Shown here one piece after another: positions 60,311-64,000 of a stretch of 64,000 bases of DNA; position 1 is the stretch's first letter, and every line of letters begins with the position of its first letter. The notes beneath the pieces were generated by a model that searched no databases, was not told the origin of the DNA, and worked only from the letters and a program-made list of their open reading frames with translations. Made by a program: the position numbers and the translations under genes. The stretch lies in the NCBI GenBank assembly GCA_947073545.1, contig CAMTMP010000010.1, forward strand, positions 1 through 64,000, written 5' to 3'. This DNA comes from an uncultured bacterium. Its GTDB lineage: Bacteria; Bacillota; Clostridia; Lachnospirales; Lachnospiraceae.

Positions 60311-61126
60311 CTAATGCTGCGCCCCTGTCGGAATTTTCTTGTCGGTATGTAAGATGTGGTTCACAAGCCATTCTGTCAGAAACTCCATGAGATCCTCAAG
60401 CGTTTCCTGCTGGTTTTCATCGACATGTTCCAGATTCATATCTTCCAGTCTCGAAACAAAGGCCTCATGCGCCCGCTTCTGTGCTTCGAGTCCGTCATAA
60501 TGAATGCTTTCCATATACATTTCTTCGTCCTGAAAATGGAATTTTGTGTAATCCCGGAGTTCTTCGAGAAGATGGACGATCTCATCGTATTTATCGAATG
60601 CCATTTCATCCGTCATCACGCGGTATACATCCCCGATGATGCGGAACAGCTCCCGGTGCTCCTTGTCGATCAGCGGGATATTGGTCAGATAGGTATCGCT
60701 AAACTCCGGCGCGGTTCTTTCTTCCGAGGGTTTTAATTTGCCGATCATCAGATCGGAACTGATGATGTGGCGGTACAGCCATGTCACAAGATACCGGAGC
60801 AGGTCGTCAAGTACCTCCTGCTGGGCGGTGTCGGAGGAGAAGGAGTTTGTGATGCCGTTGATTTTATCTCGGAAGAAAAGGTGCTGCTTTTTCTGAACAG
60901 AAAGCTCCGGATGGCGGATGCTTTCCATATAAGCTTCCTCGTGCCGGAAATGTGCTTCCGCGTACTGCTCCAGCCGCTCCACCGTCTCCAGGATACGGTC
61001 ATATTTGTCATTTAAGATCTGGTTATCCAACAATTCCTGCGTTTCGTTTATGATGCGAAACAGTTCCCTGTGTTCGTTGTCGATCTCTTCCACACCGATC
61101 AGGCAGTCGTCTGTGAAATAATACAT
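60311..61126 (-). CDS. Bacteriohemerythrin with two hemerythrin domains
   Basis: 271 residues with two di-iron four-helix domains. Domain 1 has IDNEHRELF, HFRHEEAYM, QKKQHLFF and HIISSD. Domain 2 has IDKEHRELF, HFQDEEMYM, QKRAHEAF and HILHTD. In domain 2, HFQDEE has Asp where domain 1 has His (HFRHEE), so a ligand position may differ. These bind O2 or NO and suit an anaerobe. The ATG at 61126 follows GGGAGG. The second copy implies an internal duplication. Confidence 0.88.
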   Translation of the reverse strand: MYYFTDDCLIGVEEIDNEHRELFRIINETQELLDNQILNDKYDRILETVERLEQYAEAHFRHEEAYMESIRHPELSVQKKQHLFFRDKINGITNSFSSDTAQQEVLDDLLRYLVTWLYRHIISSDLMIGKLKPSEERTAPEFSDTYLTNIPLIDKEHRELFRIIGDVYRVMTDEMAFDKYDEIVHLLEELRDYTKFHFQDEEMYMESIHYDGLEAQKRAHEAFVSRLEDMNLEHVDENQQETLEDLMEFLTEWLVNHILHTDKKIPTGAQH

Positions 61127-61274
61127 AATTTGGAATCCTCCCATTTTTATTTCGAATGAAATTCTTTTGTGCTCATTATATCATAAAAATACATTGCAGA
61201 CACGGCTGTGGCAAAACTTTTATGCAAAATGGATATATTCCTGCGGAATAGGGAGTTGCGTTTGTGCAAGACGC

Positions 61275-61303
61275 TTGAAAAAATGACGAAAAAGGAGTAT
61301 AAT
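61275..61303 (+). promoter_or_regulatory. Promoter of the chemoreceptor gene
   Basis: TTGAAA (61275-61280), a 17-base spacer and TATAAT (61298-61303) lie about 36 bases before the start. Confidence 0.7.
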
Positions 61304-61338
61304 AATATTGTTTTTGTGAACAGACTTATGGGAAGGAT

Positions 61339-63144
61339 GTGTGGAAATTGGACAAGAAACGGGGTAGAACAAAAAGCTTGAAAACAACGCTGGTTTTAGT
61401 CTGTGCAGCGCTGGGCATCGTTATCGGGGTGGTGGTCGGTCTGATCGGCGTTATGACGATCAGAAATATTTCAAACGGCGCATATGATGAATATGCGAAA
61501 GCAATGGAAGACGGCTATAAGACAGAGATTAAATCCCAAGTACAGAGCGTGCTAACGCTCCTGCAGGCGGAGTACGACAAGGCGGCGGCAGGGGAGCAAA
61601 CCGAGGAAGAAGCGAAGGAAAAGGCGGCGGAGATTGTCCGCGCTATGCGCTATCGGGACGACGACAGCGGCTATTTCTGGATCGACGACAAGGATTACAT
61701 ACTGGTCATGCACCCGATTCTTCCGGAGCAGGAAGGAAACAACCGCTATGATCTGCAGGATCAGGACGGCATTATGATCATTCAGTCCATTATGAAAGTG
61801 TGCCAGTCCGCGGACAAGGGCGGTTATAATCAATTTTCCTTTACCAAGGCGGACGGCGTGACCGTTGCGCCAAAAGTGGCTTATTCCGGTTATTTTGAGC
61901 CGTGGGGCTGGGCCGTTTCCACGGGAAACTATGTGGACGACATGGAGAAAGAAATGCAGGGGATTAAGGACTCGATTGTCAAGGAGTTTAGAAATTCCTG
62001 TATTTTGATGGCGGGCTGTTGTGTCGTACTGCTGATTTTCACGGTGGCGGTATCCTTTGCAGTAGGCGAGTTTTTGGTGATTCCGCTGCGCAGGGTCAAG
62101 GATTTTGCAGTCAGTATTTCAGAGGGCGATCTGACGGCGGATGTGCAGGTAAAACAGAGAAACGAGATGGGCGTGGCGGCAGACAGCTTAAATATAGCCA
62201 GAGAAAGGATTCACAATCTGATCATGGCCATCGCCAGCACCGCCCATAAAGTGGAGCAGATGACCGTAGAGTTTGACATCAGTTTCCGGCAGATGGAGAA
62301 ATCCATCGGGGAAGTGGATATCGCGGTGGAAGAGATTGCCAAAAATATTACGGCGCAGGCCGCATCCACATCGGATGCTGCCGGTGAGGTCAATAAAATC
62401 GCGGAGGGAATCGACAGAACCACCAAGGAAGTGGAGGATCTGCGCGACAACTCCGATTCCATGAAGAAGCTGAGCCAAGAGTGCTCCGACAAACTCCAGG
62501 AGCTGGTGCGGGCCAACATGCGCACGAAGGAAGACGTGGCAAGTATGTATGAGCAGGCTGAGGCCACAAATGAGGCGGCAGACGCCATCAAGCAGGCGGC
62601 AGGACTGATTGACGCGATTGCAGATCAGACCAATCTGCTGGCGCTGAATGCGTCCATCGAGGCCGCACGTGCGGGAGAGAGCGGGAAAGGCTTTGCGGTG
62701 GTAGCTACGGAGATCGGGGCGCTGGCAAACCAGTCGGCGCAGTCGGTGAGCCAGATATCCAATATCATCAATGATCTGGTAAGCAAGTCCGTGCAGTCCT
62801 TAAAGATTATGGATCAGGTAAACGGAACGGTAGAACGTCAGGTGAACGTGCTGAACGATACACAGCGCATTTTTAACGAGCTGTATAAGAACCTGGATCA
62901 GTGTATGGCATCCATTGTGAGCATTGAGGAAATGACGGAGGATATTGAGCGGCAGAGACAGGGCATCACCACGGTGCTGGATACGTTAAACGGACTGGCG
63001 CAGGACAATGCGGCTTCTTCCGAGGAGACGTCCGCCATGACGGAAGAGCTGGGACAGATAGTAGCCAGATCAAAAGAGATGGTGGAAGACCTGAAAGGCG
63101 ATGTGAATCAGTTGGTAGGTGGTGTGGAGCAGTTCTCCGTCTGA
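61339..63144 (+). CDS. Methyl-accepting chemotaxis protein with Cache domain
   Basis: 601 residues. A first membrane helix (about 16-38) and a Cache-type sensor (about 50-200: [42 protein letters not shown]) are followed by a second membrane helix (about 217-241), HAMP (about 242-295) and the signalling domain with the hairpin tip [21 protein letters not shown]. Methyl-accepting glutamates lie on either side. It relays attractant or repellent sensing to CheA. The start is ambiguous: GTG at 61339 or TTG at 61348. Confidence 0.92.
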   Translation: MWKLDKKRGRTKSLKTTLVLVCAALGIVIGVVVGLIGVMTIRNISNGAYDEYAKAMEDGYKTEIKSQVQSVLTLLQAEYDKAAAGEQTEEEAKEKAAEIVRAMRYRDDDSGYFWIDDKDYILVMHPILPEQEGNNRYDLQDQDGIMIIQSIMKVCQSADKGGYNQFSFTKADGVTVAPKVAYSGYFEPWGWAVSTGNYVDDMEKEMQGIKDSIVKEFRNSCILMAGCCVVLLIFTVAVSFAVGEFLVIPLRRVKDFAVSISEGDLTADVQVKQRNEMGVAADSLNIARERIHNLIMAIASTAHKVEQMTVEFDISFRQMEKSIGEVDIAVEEIAKNITAQAASTSDAAGEVNKIAEGIDRTTKEVEDLRDNSDSMKKLSQECSDKLQELVRANMRTKEDVASMYEQAEATNEAADAIKQAAGLIDAIADQTNLLALNASIEAARAGESGKGFAVVATEIGALANQSAQSVSQISNIINDLVSKSVQSLKIMDQVNGTVERQVNVLNDTQRIFNELYKNLDQCMASIVSIEEMTEDIERQRQGITTVLDTLNGLAQDNAASSEETSAMTEELGQIVARSKEMVEDLKGDVNQLVGGVEQFSV

Positions 63145-63221
63145 CCGGATTTCTAAAAATATTCGGTTGACAAACCGGGATGCCCTATGTATAATTGTTT
63201 GAGTGTGGATAGGAGTCTGCT

Positions 63222-63635
63222 ATGTTCGTGAACCTGACAGATGTGCTTACAAACGAAGACAGAGTTGTTTCCATGCAGGCGGAAGCGCAGATTGGGGAAG
63301 TTTCCGTCGGCGGGGAAAAATATCCGGTGTCGGCTTCATCACCGGTGAGCTTTGTTTTTTCAAACACAGGGAAAGGCAGGGCGCGTATCGAAGGAAAAGC
63401 GGCGTTCGTTTTTTCAGCGGGCTGTGACAGATGTCTGAAGCCTGTGGAGGAGAAGCGGGAGATCTGCTTTACGAGAGAAGTGTGGGCGCCGGGTATGGCG
63501 GTTGAGCCTTCGGTATACGAAGAACAGCCGTTCATGGAAGGCTTTCAGTTGAACGTAGAGGACTTACTCATCAGTGAGATAGTGACAAGCTGGCCTATGA
63601 AGATCCTGTGTAAGCCGGATTGTAAGGGGATCTGA
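63222..63635 (+). pseudogene. DUF177 (YceD) protein, frameshifted
   Basis: DUF177 protein with rRNA-processing links, normally co-expressed with rpmF. The 137 residues to the TGA at 63633 end in ILCKPDCKGI, just where family members continue into a zinc-binding CPxCG stretch. The remaining native tail (CDCDTFVPDPRMAAIKDIFEA) is encoded in another frame up to 63724. Loss of about 20 bases, between short GGGATCTG-like repeats, would explain it. It could be a true lesion or an assembly error. Confidence 0.75.
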
Positions 63636-63726
63636 ATACGGGAATGTGCGATTGTGACACGTTTGTTCCCGATCCCAGGATGGCGGCGATCAAAGATATT
63701 TTTGAAGCGGATAAGGAGGTGTGACG

Positions 63727-63906
63727 ATGTCTATTTGTCCTAAAAACAAATCTTCTAAAGCTAGAAGAGATAAGAGAAGAGCAAACTGGAAAATGAGTGC
63801 TCCGACTTTGGTAAAGTGCAGCAAGTGCGGCGCGTTGATGGTGCCCCACAGAGTATGTAAGAAATGCGGAACGTACAACAAAAAAGAGATCATCGCGGTT
63901 GATTGA
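63727..63906 (+). CDS. rpmF: 50S ribosomal protein L32
   Basis: 59 residues MSICPKNKSSKARRDKRRAN... with zinc-ribbon cysteines CSKC and CKKC (zinc-binding C+ form) and a basic N-terminus that binds 23S rRNA. AAGGAGG precedes the ATG at 63727. The Shine-Dalgarno lies inside the end of the DUF177 reading frame. Confidence 0.95.
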   Translation: MSICPKNKSSKARRDKRRANWKMSAPTLVKCSKCGALMVPHRVCKKCGTYNKKEIIAVD

Positions 63907-63914
63907 CGGATGTG

Positions 63915-63953
63915 AAGGGCTTTTCGGGAACCTCTCGAAGAGCCTTGATTTTT
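63915..63953 (+). terminator. Terminator of the rpmF operon
   Basis: AAGGGCTTTTCG pairs imperfectly with CGAAGAGCCTT, followed by GATTTTTG. Confidence 0.65.
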
Positions 63954-64000
63954 GTGGGCGGATTTAGTATATTATAACTATTCAAACAGGGTTGTAAAGC

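Noticed and set aside
1..64000. CRISPR arrays and intact tRNA or rRNA genes
   Set aside because: No regularly spaced direct repeats and no complete cloverleaf found by eye; only the tRNA 3' fragment at 16471-16505.

Overview
The window reads as a chromosome segment of an anaerobic Clostridia bacterium, most likely a Lachnospiraceae relative. The grounds are gene content: class III ribonucleotide reductase, anaerobic sulfatase maturase, acetate kinase/phosphotransacetylase, bacteriohemerythrin, a LytTR/DUF3021 pair, the UPF0237/UPF0210 pair, a His15-less HPr-like protein and strong GGAGG ribosome-binding sites. I do not assign a genus. All functions are inferred by reading motifs, with no database search.

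Region 1 (1 to about 16.5 kb) is AT-rich and accessory. It ends at a decayed tyrosine integrase and a 3' fragment of a probable tRNA-Leu gene (about 16471-16505), so it is the right part of a tRNA-integrated element whose left end lies outside the window. Its left half carries conflict or defence-like cargo: a radical SAM/SPASM protein that follows a frame-disrupted TIR-like segment, a Phd-like/HicA-like toxin-antitoxin pair with a palindromic operator, a beta-beta-alpha-metal nuclease, and a DUF262, Fic and putative PD-(D/E)xK run. Its right half is phage-type DNA and nucleotide metabolism: RecA-like ATPase, ligase, NTPase, nrdD/nrdG, dUTPase. The element is scarred. A mazF-like 5' end abuts a 3'-truncated ATPase, a ligase 5' part abuts an NTPase 3' part, and the integrase has at least three lesions. 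A 174-bp unit bounded by perfect 19-bp inverted repeats (8116-8289) is unexplained.

Region 2 (16.5 to 23.7 kb) is a coherent catabolic locus: anaerobic sulfatase maturase, a tripartite tricarboxylate-type transporter (TctC, TctB, TctA), a Cys-type sulfatase with the CxPxR motif, and a GntR-HTH/LacI-like sensor. Import of a small, probably sulfated or acidic, substrate followed by cytoplasmic desulfation is the likely job. Region 3 (23.7 to 27.4 kb) holds a DUF6512 membrane protein, a TipA-like MerR regulator with a 19-bp promoter spacer and an internal start, and a secreted GH25 lysozyme behind WalR-like boxes.

Region 4 (27.4 to 64 kb) is mainly core genome of higher GC on the plus strand: polA, coaE, a large FtsA-like protein, walJ, upp, UPF0237/UPF0210, an ECF transporter, feoAB, a Sel1 protein, a GH13 amylase, a glycerol-1-phosphate dehydrogenase-like enzyme, an HPr-like protein, a two-gene SufC/SufB-type Fe-S module, cardiolipin synthase, plsC, tmcAL (minus), pta-ackA, a flavodoxin/SCP2/membrane fusion, LytTR-DUF3021, a double hemerythrin (minus), a chemoreceptor, a frameshifted DUF177 gene and rpmF. 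Three multi-hairpin intergenic elements (36506-36615, 49347-49485, 56080-56198) look like dispersed structured repeats. Two oddities in otherwise ordinary DNA are an in-frame fusion of a solute-binding lipoprotein N-terminus to an AraC DNA-binding C-terminus (34768-35400) and the DUF177 lesion.
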